Source: Eublepharis macularius (Eukaryota > Chordata > Lepidosauria > Squamata > Eublepharidae). Taken from it: DNA of 64,000 nt. Of this stretch, positions 37,801-49,293 are shown in pieces. Under the pieces are notes generated by a model. It saw nothing but the letters and a program-made list of their open reading frames with translations, was not told the DNA's origin and made no database searches. The translations under genes were made by a program, and so were the position numbers. Position 1 is the stretch's first letter, and every line of letters begins with the position of its first letter. Where the stretch lies: positions 97,325,689-97,389,688 of the forward strand of contig NC_072793.1 of the NCBI RefSeq assembly GCF_028583425.1, given 5' to 3'.

Positions 37801-40800
37801 TCTTGATCACCACTCTATTGGACAGGCCCTCTCAAACACTCAGGTACATGAGTAGTATTTGTACGGACTAGCTGTCAAGGCTCTGACGATCTCCACTAAT
37901 TATTTAAATGACTTCATTTTCTCCCTTGCCCAGTGTAAACATGAACCTGTGTTGGACTGGAGTAGGGTTGCCAGCCTCCAGGTGGTGACTGGAGATCTCC
38001 TGGAATTACAACTGATCTCCAGGTGACAGAGATTAGTTCCCCTGGAGAAAATGGCTGCTTTGGAGGGTGAACTCTATGGTATTATACCATTCTGAGACCC
38101 TTCCCCTCCCCAAACCCCGCCGTCACCAGACTCTGCCCCCCAAATCTCCAGGAATTTCCCAACCTGAGCCTGGCCACCCTAGACCGGAGAGATAGCACTT
38201 CTGTACCATGCAGAGTAGAAAACAACTCCTATTGTACTCATATTATTAGCTACAGTAAGTCATTCATGAATATGGAATATTCTCTTGGCCATCTACAGAA
38301 AAGCAAAGATCCACCATTGCCTTTCCATAACCCTTTGTAACTATAGTCCTCTATTGTGTGTGTGCTTGGTCTAGATATTTGAACAACAAAATTCAATGCA
38401 ATTTTCTAGCACTGACTTATATGCAGAATCCAAACAGATTCTGTCTTGTATTTTTTCCCCCATTTCTGGGTTAATAACAGCACAGCAGACAGTTTAAAAC
38501 AGCACAATGGCACAGGGAGGAAGGCTTAAACCCCTTCTTCCCCCTATTACTGCAGCTAGGGTTGCCAGCCTCCAGGTAGTGGCTGGAGATCTCCCGGAAT
38601 TACAGCTGGTCTCCAGGCCACAGAGATCAGTTCACCTGAAGAAAATGGCTACTTCGGGGGTGGGGGGGTGGACTCTATGGAATTATGCCATGTCAAGGTC
38701 TGTTCCCTCCCCAAACCCCTCTTTCTCCAGGTTTCACCCTCCAGATCGCCAGGAATTTCCCAGCTTGGAGCTGGCAACCCTAACTGCAGCACCAATCTGA
38801 ACTGGGCCCCTGTGCAGTTCTTGCTGGCTTACTGGGAAGATCCATTCACAGATCTCTCAGTATTGGGTTTCATTTGGCTCTAAGAATATCAGCTTTCTTT
38901 TAAATCAGAAAACAAATGTTTAGTCTTCATTGACTGGAAAAAAGGCTGTAGACATAGAATCAGCATGTGATAAAGGCAGCAGCTCTGAGAGGGGATGTCC
39001 AATAAGGGAACAAATTTAAGTTTAATTTCCCTTTCCTTCTCCATGGTTGATAATTTTCTCCACTATTTCTGCACATGAGTCATCTACCAGTACGCCCACA
39101 AACTCCTACCCCTTCTTCCATTCATTGTTTTAAAAGCATCTAAATGACTTTTAAAAATATATCCTTCAAGACTTTGGACTGGGCATTGGGAAAATACCTT
39201 TATAGCAAGGTACCTAACAGAATATTTTATTCCAACAGCAAAACTAGGATTTTGTGGCTGTAGAATTTACAGGAGTTTAGGCCTGAGACTATAAGGGCCA
39301 AACTAGTTGTTGCATTTTAGATGAGTTCCCAGCGGGGAATGTCCACCATATTGCAGCTACAAGTCCCCAGTGGCAACTCTGTGTAAAAACACTGCAGGGG
39401 TAGAGTTGCTAATCTTCAGATGGGGCCTTGAGAGCTCCCAGAGTTACATCTGATCTCCAGATGACAGAGATCAGTTCTCCTGGAGAAAATTACTGCTTTG
39501 GAGGATGAACTCTCTATGGCATTGTACCCCACTGAGGTACCTCCCCTCTCAGACCCCACCTTCCCCAAGTTCCACCCCCTCCAGAAATTTCCTATCCCAG
39601 AGTTGGCAAGCAGAGGCCGGATTTAGATCAGGACCACAGCATGGGGGGAGGAGGAGTCCCTGCTTCCCCTAGACCCTAAAACAGCCTGGGTGGAAATGTA
39701 GCAGGAGCCAATCCAAAGCCCCTGCTTTTACATGGAGTTGCCACCTGGGACTCACAGCTGCAATAAGGCTGCCAAATCACCACCGGGAATGTGTTGTTTG
39801 ACCTTAAGACAATTGGACTCAATGGGTCTTGTTTCTGGGAAAGTACAGTGCCATTCTAAGCTGCTTAACACCCTTCTAAGCCCATTGATTTCAACGGACT
39901 TGAAAGGGTGTGATTCTATTTAGGATTGTGCTGCACAAGCAGGATTGGCTTGCTAGAGCAGGAACCTAGAGCTTCTATGCACATCTTCACATAATGTTGT
40001 TGCTCCATGTTGCTATAAAATATATTATCATAGTCAGCGCTTTTTTTCTGGGAAAAGAGGTGGTGGAACTCAGTGGTGGAATTCAGGACCACACAATGAC
40101 GTCACTTTCGGTCAGCTAGAACAAGGGGAGAGTTTTTAAAAGTTTAAATCGCCCTCAGCGATAATGGTCACATGTCCTGTGGCCCCGCCCCCTGACCTCC
40201 AGACAGAGGGGAGTTTAGATCGCCTTCCACACTGGTGTGGAGGGCAATCTAAACTCACCTCTGTCTGGAGGTCAGAGGGCGGGGCCACAGGACATGTGAC
40301 CATTTTCAAGCGGTGCCGGAACTCCATTCCACCGCGTTCCAGCTGAAAAAAAGCCCTGATCATAGTAATGAAATGAACAGTGTTGAATCTGACCTGGAAA
40401 AATCTGGTTCAACACCCTTTTTAGGTTCAACACCCTTTTTAGCCATAAATCTCACCGGTTGAGCTCAGGCTACTCACATTTCCTTAACCTAACCTACTGT
40501 GAGGATAAACTTGGAGGGACAGGTGCGGGACAGCTGTGAATGTTGCCCTGAACTACTTTTGAGAAAGAGCAGGATTAAAAGATAATACAAAAAAATATAC
40601 AGTGGAAGCTAATATTTACTGAAGAAGCCATCTACCATCCAGGTAACAACTTTAGCTTGCATTCACCTACAGGGAAGAATCTCTACTTGCTATTTGCACT
40701 CTCAGCATCTTTTAGGTCTTACCTCAGTAAGGTACCTTGAGGAGTGTCTGTAGGAGACTCTGGAATATGCAATTACAGGCAGGGGTGGCTTCAAGCCAAA

Positions 40801-41706
40801 CTGTGCCACGCGGAATGCCTCTCTTATGCGGTAGTGAACATAGCGCTGGTGTTTTGATGATGGGAGCTTTGGGGGGAGATAGATACTGGGGAAGAGGGCT
40901 GAGGAAACTTCCCAGAGCCATTTGAGTCGATCGTTCCACTGGACCTCCTTGGGGTGGCAACGGCCAGTGTAGTTCTTTTCTTTCTCCCAGTTGTCATTGA
41001 AGCAATCAGGGAATCGGTAGAAGCCCCAGAGTCCCTGTGGCCTCAGCTCCTTCCCGACAGCCAATGTTCTCTCCATGAGCACTTTAGCTGCCTGCTCAAA
41101 TTCTTCCTCAGCCAAGTAGGATTGTTCCTTAGCAGGCAGATCTGGGAACCTTTCCAAAACCCATTGTTGAGAGGCCTCCCTGTACACAATCTTGGGCCCC
41201 CAGTTTCTCCTCCAGAGAGGCCGCCACTCCTCCCAGTCAACCACAGCCAGACCTCGGAAGCCATGATGCAAAAGTTCTGTAATTTCTTTTGAAGCCCTCT
41301 CTAGGTGTTCTTTCAGATCAGCTTTCTGAGGTATTCCCCCATTATGCCACTCACCCTCAGAGGAGATGTAAGGATAGAGTCCAAACTTGTTTTTGTAAAA
41401 TATAGTCATGTTCTGGCCACGAAATGTGTTACCTTTGTTCTCAACAATGCCATAATCTCCAAGAGGTAGAGCAATCCCAAAATGTTCTTCACATCTTGCA
41501 GTGGGCAAGTTCCACACTACAGCAAATGGTTCATTTTGGAAAATGGGACCAGCAGTTGTCGGGTCCCAGCTATGTCCTTTCAGGTTGTGTGGGGCCCAAA
41601 GGTAGAAAATGATGCAAACCTTGATTACTCTGTTTGGGATCATGGTGGATGTAATAATCCAATATATCTTTTGGGGCTTCTCCTGCTTTGCTTATGAATA
41701 CATTTC
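34814..41706 (-). CDS. HYAL3: HYAL3, hyaluronidase 3 (3 coding exons, intact)
   Basis: Coding exons on the minus strand: 41643-40723 (307 codons), 37408-37319 (exactly 90 bp) and 35239-34814, all phase 0. The 478-residue protein is a GH56 glycosidase with a C-terminal EGF-like module. The first coding exon begins at 41706 after an acceptor (CCCTATTAG), leaving 63 nt of 5' UTR, so a non-coding exon lies upstream. Catalytic and substrate residues are all present: DWEEW with D136 and E138, GFY Y209, SIY Y255 and W328. Ten cysteines match the usual five disulfides (C51-C340, C214-C229, C365-C376, C370-C417, C419-C428). N-glycosylation sites: NMT 79, NYT 224, NVT 357. Blocks such as [40 protein letters not shown] and SAALGAAG favour HYAL3 over HYAL1 or HYAL2. 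Residues 1-24 look like a weak signal peptide. The tail after C428 is about 50 residues, longer than I recall for human HYAL3, and has no hydrophobic GPI signal. Family role: lysosomal or secreted hyaluronan hydrolysis, weak in mammals. Confidence 0.94.
36421..37203. mobile_element. GC-rich non-autonomous hAT-like element in a HYAL3 intron
   Basis: 783 bp with terminal inverted repeats CAGGGCCGGCGCC and GGCGCGCCGGCCCTG, and a perfect 8-bp target duplication GTGTGCGC (36413-36420, 37204-37211). Very GC- and CpG-rich. Internally a unit of roughly 120 bp recurs (near 36550 and 36765, and inverted near 36940) with GCAGAAGCTGCTC and CTGCCCCAGC text. Long overlapping frames in all phases come from base composition, not coding. 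The 90-bp HYAL3 exon is 116 bp away. Confidence 0.82.
37963..38181. mobile_element. hAT-like MITE, TAGGGTTGCCAG family
   Basis: 219 bp with ends TAGGGTTGCCAG and CTGGCCACCCTA. 8-bp duplication GACTGGAG/GACCGGAG (one transition). In the HYAL3 intron between the first and second coding exons. Confidence 0.78.
38557..38782. mobile_element. hAT-like MITE, TAGGGTTGCCAG family
   Basis: Same ends (TAGGGTTGCCAG and CTGGCAACCCTA) with a perfect 8-bp duplication ACTGCAGC at 38549-38556 and 38783-38790. Confidence 0.85.
39401..39612. mobile_element. hAT-like MITE, TAGGGTTGCCAG family, old copy
   Basis: Same internal text (CTGATCTCCAGATGACAGAG, CTCCTGGAGAAAAT) with decayed ends and no clear target duplication. 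Confidence 0.65.
39843..39935. repeat. Short palindromic repeat, same family as 11230-11321
   Basis: TAAGCCCATTGATTTCAACG at the centre, with ends GTACAGTGCCATTCTA and TAGGATTGTGCTGCAC. Confidence 0.6.
40035..40358. mobile_element. Palindromic hAT-like MITE, CAGGGCTTTTTTTC family
   Basis: Ends CAGCGCTTTTTTTC and AAAAAAAGCCCTG, perfect 8-bp duplication ATCATAGT (40027-40034, 40359-40366). The centre is a long hairpin: CCTCCAGACAGAGGGGAGTT and its complement about a short loop near 40220. Confidence 0.85.
40406..40441. repeat. 18-bp tandem duplication
   Basis: Two identical adjacent copies of GGTTCAACACCCTTTTTA. Confidence 0.95.
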
Positions 41707-41884
41707 CTAATAGGGAGAAAGAAAAGGAGAACCTAAGATTTTTCCTCTCAGTTTATCTTCCTCCATTAACAAAACCCCTAACTAGTTGACACACTTATCA
41801 CACAACCCCACAATAGTTTCCAAGCTGTATTTTTAACCTTGGGGATTTTAGCATAGTATTTAAACACCAGTGCTTACTCTAGCA

Positions 41885-42253
41885 CAGTGATCCTTAATTG
41901 TGGCACCTGTGGGAACTATAGTGCCCACCAGTGGGTTTCCTGGCACTCATTTGCTTTTTCAGCAAAGCCACTGTTTCCCAAAGCAAAGAATCAGTCCTGG
42001 CTTTCTACCACCTCAATGAGGCAAGGTACCATCTTTAAGAAGGTACCATCTTTGTATTTGCAGAGAGCATCCACTCAGAAACATTTTCCATCATAGGAGA
42101 ATGCTTGATTTGCAGCTTCCTAACATCTTGTGATTGGCCCCCAGCACTTCATGGCAGTCATGGTTGCCCCTGTGGCAGCCATTTTGTGATGGTGCCGTCC
42201 CAGCCTCAACATTTCAAAAGTGTCCACAGGACTCAAAAAATTAAGGTTCTCTG
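41885..42253. mobile_element. hAT-like element, CAGTGATCC end
   Basis: 369 bp beginning CAGTGATCC, with the right end much decayed. Flanks CTCTAGCA/CCCCAGCA match at 6 of 8. Contains GCAGCCATTTTGTGATGGTG, shared with 31490-31640. Confidence 0.6.
42019..42050. repeat. Short direct duplication inside the 41885-42253 element
   Basis: AAGGTACCATCTTT occurs twice, separated by two bases. Confidence 0.9.
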
Positions 42254-43036
42254 CCCCAGCACATAAATTCAGTTATTCTGGAATAAATGGCTCAGGGAAG
42301 GCTTTAAGGGATTTAATTCTAGATTAAATTTGTGAAGGCAAGGACGGAGCATCAAGAAGACTGTAGCTGTGTGATAGAGTTGGTTGCTTTGGTTGATGTG
42401 AATTCATCTTATTTGTGAGAGAGAAGCTCTTTAGATTATGCAGGGATACTAGGAAGGATGGCTCTAAACAGCCAAGTATTTTTCCACAATGGAGAAGCAC
42501 AAATGCCCAGTCTAGGCTGCTTCCACTGTTGGTTTGGATTGTTTGCTCTGTGTCATTCCCTTTGCTTCATTTTCCACTCCAGTCTGAAAGAACACCAAGC
42601 CTAAGAAATTGCTGGCTAGGATCTGTCTCCAGTTTTACTGCTGGTTGCCAACTGGCTCTGTATTAGGCTTTGAATACTCCCCAAGTATTATTTGGGAAAT
42701 GACGAAAACTTGTTTATTAGAAGGGCATCTTCTCCTCTGATTCAGCCTCTGCAAATGATGTGTCACTTCATCATGATCAGAACATGGCTGCTTGTCTTAA
42801 AGCTCCAGTAGCATCACACACACAAACCCCTGCAAGGAAAGGGCTGTCAGGATTTGGGTCCCAGCTTTCTTAGAGATTGGGCAGTTCACTGATGAGTTGG
42901 GATTTGCTATCACCGAGGGGCCATGAATACTAGCTCTAAATCAGCACACTGTTTTTCATTTAGAACAGAATAGTGCAGCCATCATCTACCTGTATTACAA
43001 TATTTCCTATTTGTAGTGATGTGTCTTTCTCCTAAA

Positions 43037-43375
43037 ATAAACAGAAGTCTTGTGGCACGTTAAAGGTTAACAACATTTTATTCCAGCACAACCCTTTGTG
43101 CTGGAATACAGCCCATTTTTCTAAATGCAATGAATGGAGTCTTACTATGCAGTCATTTTATGCAGAAAAATAAAAACAAACAACAAACCTTGTTCCGTTA
43201 ATTTGTTTTGCTTTCATGCCTCCTACATAAAATGACTGTACAGAAAGGATACATTAACTGTATCCTCAAACATTTACACTGGAATAAAATGTTGTTAGTT
43301 TTTAAGGTGCCACAAGACCTTTATTTTTGCTGCAGCAGACTAGAACGGCTAACCTTCTGGAATCATTTCTCCTAG
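43037..43375. mobile_element. Foldback family, copy with long spacer
   Basis: Arms at about 43037-43110 and 43276-43364 (CTTGTGGCACGTTAAAGGTT against its complement), separated by about 165 bp. The 9-bp flank TTTCTCCTA occurs at 43026-43034 and 43376-43384. Confidence 0.65.
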
Positions 43376-43905
43376 CCTGTCTCTCATGCCATATTGCAGA
43401 GTTTGCTATTCACACCTGTTACTGCTACTGTAATGTTTTTGCATAGTGCTAACCCTCTTTGTGTTTCCCATGGGGTATGGACATGGCAAAATGCTGAGTT
43501 AACTGAGAATATTCTGCTGCAGTCTAGGTGTTAAGCACAGAACTATGCAAGGCCACCTCTGCAAGTCAAAATGCCCTAGACAGACATACAGGCTAGTGGT
43601 GGTGGTGATCTTGAAGCAAACTGGTAGAAATTACCCTAATTTTACTATGCCTTGAACACTGTGGTGAGGTTGGAAAACTCGCACTCCATGCTTGGAAGGC
43701 CATATGATCAATGTGCAATATCTAAAATGAAAGAGGCTGATACAAACCTGACTGAAAGATATGCCCTTTGCTTTGACACCTCTTTTATCACAACAATATA
43801 GCTGGTAATTTCGGTTCCTCAGTAGTGAGGACATTAAATTATGAACACGCTTAGAGCCACACTCTTATCTGATATCACTATCATTGCAAAGCTGAGCTCT
43901 GGGAC

Positions 43906-44166
43906 CAGGGCTTTTTTTCAGGGGGAACGCGGGGGAACGGAGTTCCAGAACCTCTTGAAAATGGTCACACGGCTGGTGGCCCCGCCCCCTGATCTCCAGA
44001 CAGAGGGGAGTTTAGATTGCCCTCCATGCCGCTCAGCAGCGTGGAGGGCAATCTACACTCCCCTCTGTCTGGAGATCAGGGGGCGGGGCCACCAGCCGTG
44101 TGGCCATTTTCTCTGAGGGCAACCCACTGAGTTCCACCACCTCTTTTCCCAGAAAAAAAAGCCCTG
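43906..44166. mobile_element. Palindromic hAT-like MITE, CAGGGCTTTTTTTC family
   Basis: Same ends and central hairpin. 8-bp duplication TCTGGGAC/CCTGGGAC (one mismatch). Confidence 0.82.
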
Positions 44167-44780
44167 CCTGGGACTAAAAACAACTTTCAAGGTTTAATCC
44201 AGGCAAGCCCTGTTTCAAATGACCACCAGATTGGCATCTCCTACCATTTCTATCTCCTGTCTCAGTAGGTATGCTGTATTATACTGTCCACTTCATCATC
44301 TTTCAGCAAATATACACTTCTTCATGTAGAGAAGATTAAGCATCAGCTGAAAGTCAAGATCACAGCATCCCCCTAAAACCAATTTCAAATTCCTGGTTCA
44401 CTGATCTTTTTACACTGATCTTTCGGTGCCTACCAGATCTCCAATAAAACCCTGATTGGCTGCCCCACATCTCTGTTGAAATCTTGCCCTAAATTCTACC
44501 GTCCCTATCTTCCTCTGTCCATAGCCATTAGTTTGCTCCTTTATCTGTCTACGCAAATAAACCAGTGGAGTTCTTAAGTAAGAAATGTGTGCCGAGGCCA
44601 TAAACAAATCAATCTGAAGTGTGTGCAACCCAGATGTTTATAAGAGATTACGTAGCTAGATTTAAGCATTGCATGCTGCTTAGAACATCTGCTCAGCCAT
44701 ACACAAAAATGGGTGCACACAGCAATTACCCTAATGTTTGCAAACAGGCTTACAGCAACCAAAATATAGGACTTGCAGGT

Positions 44781-44808
44781 CATTCATTCATTCATTCATT
44801 CATTCATT
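44781..44808. repeat. (CATT)n microsatellite
   Basis: Seven uninterrupted CATT units. Confidence 0.95.
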
Positions 44809-44809
44809 T

Positions 44810-45195
44810 TATTTTTTTAAAAAAAATTGTTGCCTTTCCACCAAGCCCATACAGTCAAAAAATTAAAACAAATTTTAAAAAGTATATATAAAATGCAATA
44901 CAACAGTTCAACAAAATACAGACACAAAAACACATAAATAGGAAGGAGGGTCAATGATGGAACATCAAATGAAACAAAAAAAAGTTTTTACCCACTGATA
45001 GAAGACAGTAATAGAATATAACAAAGTTAATCTCCTTGGGGAGGGAGTTCCATAGTTCAGGTACCACAGCTGAGAAGGCCCTTTATATTGCCACCCATCT
45101 AACCTCAGCACTTGAAGCAGGGCCTCTGACAATTGTAGTGGTTGGGTAGGTTCATATGGGAGTAGGTGGTCCTTAAGGAATGCTGGCTTTAAAAG
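44810..45195 (-). repeat. Interspersed repeat, family not assigned
   Basis: Text such as GGGGAGGGAGTTCCATAGTT, GAGAAGGCCCTTTATATTGC and GTGGTCCTTAAGGAATGCTG resembles the 3' region of a lizard LINE. Preceded by an ATTC microsatellite. Confidence 0.4.
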
Positions 45196-45206
45196 TTAAT
45201 ACTCAT

Positions 45207-45450
45207 CAGGGCTTTTTTTCAGCGGGAATGTGGTGGAACGGAGTTCCGGCACCTCTTAAAAATGGTCAAATGGGCCAGTGGCCCTGCCCCCTGATCTCCA
45301 GACAGAGGGGGGTTTAGATTGCTCTCCGTGGGGCAATTTAAACTTTAAAAAACTCCCCCCTTGTTCCAGCTGACCCAAAGTGATGTCATTGTGTGGTCTT
45401 GAGTTCCACCACTGAGTTCCACCTCCTCTTTTCCCAGAAGAAAAGCCCTG
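45207..45450. mobile_element. Palindromic hAT-like MITE, CAGGGCTTTTTTTC family
   Basis: Perfect 8-bp duplication ATACTCAT (45199-45206, 45451-45458). One side of the central hairpin is missing. Confidence 0.83.
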
Positions 45451-46788
45451 ATACTCATACTAAAAGCTATACGATATCAGATGAAACACTGGCATCCTTG
45501 GCCTCATACTCTGCAATAGCAAAAATCTGAACTAATTTTGGAGCGAACCTAGTCCACCATGAGATGAATTCCTTACATCCATTTTTGGTGATATATGGCC
45601 CCAGAAGCAGTTGCACCAGAAAATCTGAAAAGACAACTTATTCCATAGCAAACTTTCCAACCGCAAAGAGGAAGGGATGCAAGCTTTATTCAGTTCAATC
45701 AACAGGTGACTCCACAGAAGCTTCAATTAAGTCATATTGGTGGGGATATTAAGCAGTGAGGGGACTTTTGATTCTAGTATGGTTCTATAACAGGAAAAGA
45801 AAATGAAATATTAAAAATATGATATTACAATATATTATAGTTCCTTTCACTACAACATTAACTAGTAGCTTTTGTTTTAAATTGTAAGCTTTCTTATACA
45901 TCCTTCAGTAATTCTGAAGTTTCCATAATGTGCTAACTTGTTTAGGTATCATTAATTGATTTACCCCTCTGCCTTTGAACTGATTGATTAAATTTTGTTA
46001 CTGCATTGACAGCATTTGAAGAAATGAGAAATGTTTTCATCTCCCCAGAGGAAAAATATTTTTCAATGATGATCAATCATGTTTCTGGCATTTTGCTGAG
46101 TCATCAGAAAGCACAATGCCAAATGCATCACAAGAAATCAATGTCCCATTTACATTTAGTGTGATAAACTTCAGCGGACCAAAAGAAATGCCTCTTTTAA
46201 TTGGCACAGAATAGTCAGAATTCCCTGTTTCAATGACCTCAAACTCTGTTTACAGAGGAATCATAGTCAGGTAGGAAAGAGAAGAGACATTTAAGACTCT
46301 GTCCCGTCTCCTCATCAGGTTTACTGCCAAGACATTTCACTTCACAAAATACAAACTCATTAATCCACACATATGAAAACACATCACTTCCCACCACAAT
46401 TAAATTTTAAGAGCAGACAGCTGACAAGAGGGCTCACTTTATTGAAGCCTGTTTGTGCAAAATAGGTTGCTCCACTGTTGTTGCTCAGCTGTTTCATACA
46501 CTCTGGAATGATAACTTGCAAACAGGATAGTATAAGCATTTGGGAAGGCAATCCTCCGCTTTCATGAAACCAGCATTTAAATATACTCTAATTCAATGGA
46601 GGTTCAAACCAGAAGTGTAAATTTGAGAATATCACATCCAAACTAAGTGACACAAGATCCCCTAATGAATTAAATCTCTACCCAGGCCAGCTATATATTA
46701 CCGTGGGTCTATTTACTACTAGACTGGCCCTGATGTCTGATATGGAATACAGACTGGTGGTCTAATGCTGCTTGCTAATAGATTAATA

Positions 46789-46963
46789 GAAAAGAGTCCA
46801 GTAGCACCTTTAAGACTAACCAACTTTACTGTAGCAAGAGCTTTTGAGAACCACAGTTCTCTTCATCAGATGCTACAGTAAAGTTGGTTAGTCTTAAAAG
46901 GTGCTACTGGACTCTTTTCTATTTTGCTACTACAGACTAACACGGCTAACTCCTCTGGATCTA
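46789..46963. mobile_element. Foldback family, two-arm copy
   Basis: Arms contain AAAGAGTCCAGTAGCACC and GGTGCTACTGGACTCTTT, closing around CTTCATCAGATG. The right side continues into the family end ACAGACTAACACGGCTAACT. The flank TGCTAAT is repeated at 46773-46779 and 46964-46970, with further diverged matches. Confidence 0.72.
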
Positions 46964-47420
46964 TGCTAATCAATTGTGCTCATTAAATGCTTATATGTCT
47001 GCTTCTACAGGACCAAGAAAACTGTAAATCTGCAGGACCAAGAAAACAGCTAATTTTGCAAACTACAGCTGTGTCTGAACGATCTTGTGTATCCAGCAAC
47101 TTCAGCCTGAAAATTTCTAAACCAAGTTTAGAAATAGAAAATGGTTGCATGAATGTGTAAAAAGTAGAAGTGGACCAAAGGTCAAGGACACAACACTCTA
47201 ACCCCAGTACAACTTGCTCCACTACAGTACGATACGTGTGATGTGCCTGAATCTCTCCATGTAGTCATACCTCATCCCCATCCCAGCCAGCAGAGCAAGA
47301 TAAGGAGCAGAAGCAGCAACCCTGATACAGCCAGAGATGGTTAGAGCTGATCAGGCTGGTAAAAGGCAACTAAGTTGTCAACAGGGAACATTTGGTACCG
47401 AGCAAGGACTGGGCACACCT

Positions 47421-47668
47421 GCCAGTTTGGTGTAGTGGTTAAGAGCATGAGACTGTAATCTGGAGAACTGGGTTTGATTCCCCACTCCTCCATTTGAAGC
47501 CAGCTGGGTGACCTTGGGTCAGTCACACCTTCTAGGAGCTCTCTCAGCCCCACCCACCTCACAGGGAATAATAATAGCATACTTTGTAAACTGCTCTGAG
47601 TGGGTGTTAAGTTGTCCTGAAGGGCAGTATATAAATCAAATGTTATCATTATATTATTATTATTATTC
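47421..47668 (+). mobile_element. tRNA-derived SINE, Sauria type
   Basis: A box TGTAGTGGTTAAGAG near 47431, B box GGGTTTGATTCCC near 47470, then the squamate body and a tail of ATT repeats. Confidence 0.85.
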
Positions 47669-48060
47669 CTGGAGGCTAAAGGGGGAGGATTAAACAGGTG
47701 AAGAAAGAACAGACAAGGTCCAGAAATACTGTGATGTCATTGGTCCAACAAAAAAGAGGGCCAAAGATGAGCCAGGGCAGAGTTCCAGTTTCCACAATCA
47801 ACAGAGCTCTCTGCTCAAGCAGTCCCTACATGCAACAAGGACTGGCCAGCTGGAGTGACTGAGGAGTATGAGGAAGATTTTATTAGGATGCTTATTAGAC
47901 AGATTCATGGAGGAGAAGTCTATCAGTGGGTTCTAGCCACGACCACTAAAGGGAAGCTCCACATTCGGAGGTAGCAAACCTCTGACTATCAGTGCCAAGA
48001 GAAGGCAGCAACAGGGGAGGGCCTCGGTCTCTAGGCCATGTTGCTGGCCCTCCAGAGTAA

Positions 48061-48129
48061 GAGTCTGATCAGAGTCTGATCAGCTCCAGGGTACAGCCCC
48101 AGATCAGAGTCTGATCAGCCCCAGGGTAG
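48061..48129. repeat. Small minisatellite, GAGTCTGATCAG unit
   Basis: Three copies of GAGTCTGATCAG with CCAGGGTA between and after. Confidence 0.85.
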
Positions 48130-48762
48130 AAGGCAGGGAACTACAGGTGCATTTTTCTACCTGAGAGTGTAGCCAACCACCCCCATCCCCCACCTGTATG
48201 GCAATAATGGACTAGCCACTTCCTTTTGCTAGTTTGGAAAGTTGATTCTGGTCCTAAGATAAAGAGTCCTATCATGCTTTATAAACAAATTGTATTCTGC
48301 TTGACATATCAGCGCCAGGAGGGATGCAGCCATTTTCCTTATAAGAACACTGCCCTCTCTAGTTGCTCTTAGTCATTATAAGGAAAAAAGACAAGTATAA
48401 TATAGCAGTGATTTCTATTGGGGACACAGAGTGTCGCAGAGGAAGGATTAGGCCCTCCTTTCTCCAGTACTACACAACCAATCCAAATTGCCTCCTTCCC
48501 TATTAAAAAAGACATTGGATGAGGTTGACTGGATAATCTACATTATAGCCAGCCCAGGCTGTATGACTCAGGCTAAGACAATTATATGCCCATCCCTTGT
48601 GCGTTACAAATGACAGTCACCCTGCACTGAATTGGTGCACTAGGTGTGGAGTCAAATAAGCAGGGATGTTACTGCTTTCTGTTAGGCAGTCAAAGACATC
48701 CTGCTGTTCCTGTCTCAACATCTATTATGGGAAATGAAGAATGATATACAGAAGACACAATA

Positions 48763-49293
48763 CAGGGCCGAATCCATGTCTCAAGTTTTCTGCTTTTTTC
48801 CCGCCCATTATTCGCTTCTCAGAGGGCTGTTCACATACTCTTACCTCAATCCCGCCATTCTCTCGCGTCTTTTGCGTTGCGCCTCAGACGAATTTGTCAT
48901 GTGTTTGGAACACCCCCACCGTAAATATCAGTTCAAATTAGCCCGCCAGAATAATGGTCCAATAGATTTCAAAGAAGAAGGCATAGAATAACATTAACCA
49001 ATCACAGGCATCATAGGGGTGGGGCCTCGCCATAGCAATTTAGCAAAAAAAATGCTATAGCGAAAATCTAATGAAAAAAATGAAAAAAAATGAACGTGAT
49101 GTCGTCATCGGCAACGTCAGATCTAAACCCACCCCGTATTGCACAATTCTACCAGGGATGTGGACGAAGTATAGCGTGAGGCAGCGGCAGTAAGAGAAGG
49201 GATGTGAACATAGACTGGGACATTGCGGGATAGAATCCAGCGCGATTAATGCACATGAAAAGCGGAAGGTAGGGAAGTGTGGATTTGGCCCAG
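48763..49293. mobile_element. Putative DNA element with CAGGGCCGAATCC ends
   Basis: The left end CAGGGCCGAATCCATG and right end GTGGATTTGGCCCAG are imperfect inverted repeats about 530 bp apart. The interior has more CpG than its surroundings. No target duplication was found (acacaata against gttatata). Confidence 0.45.
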
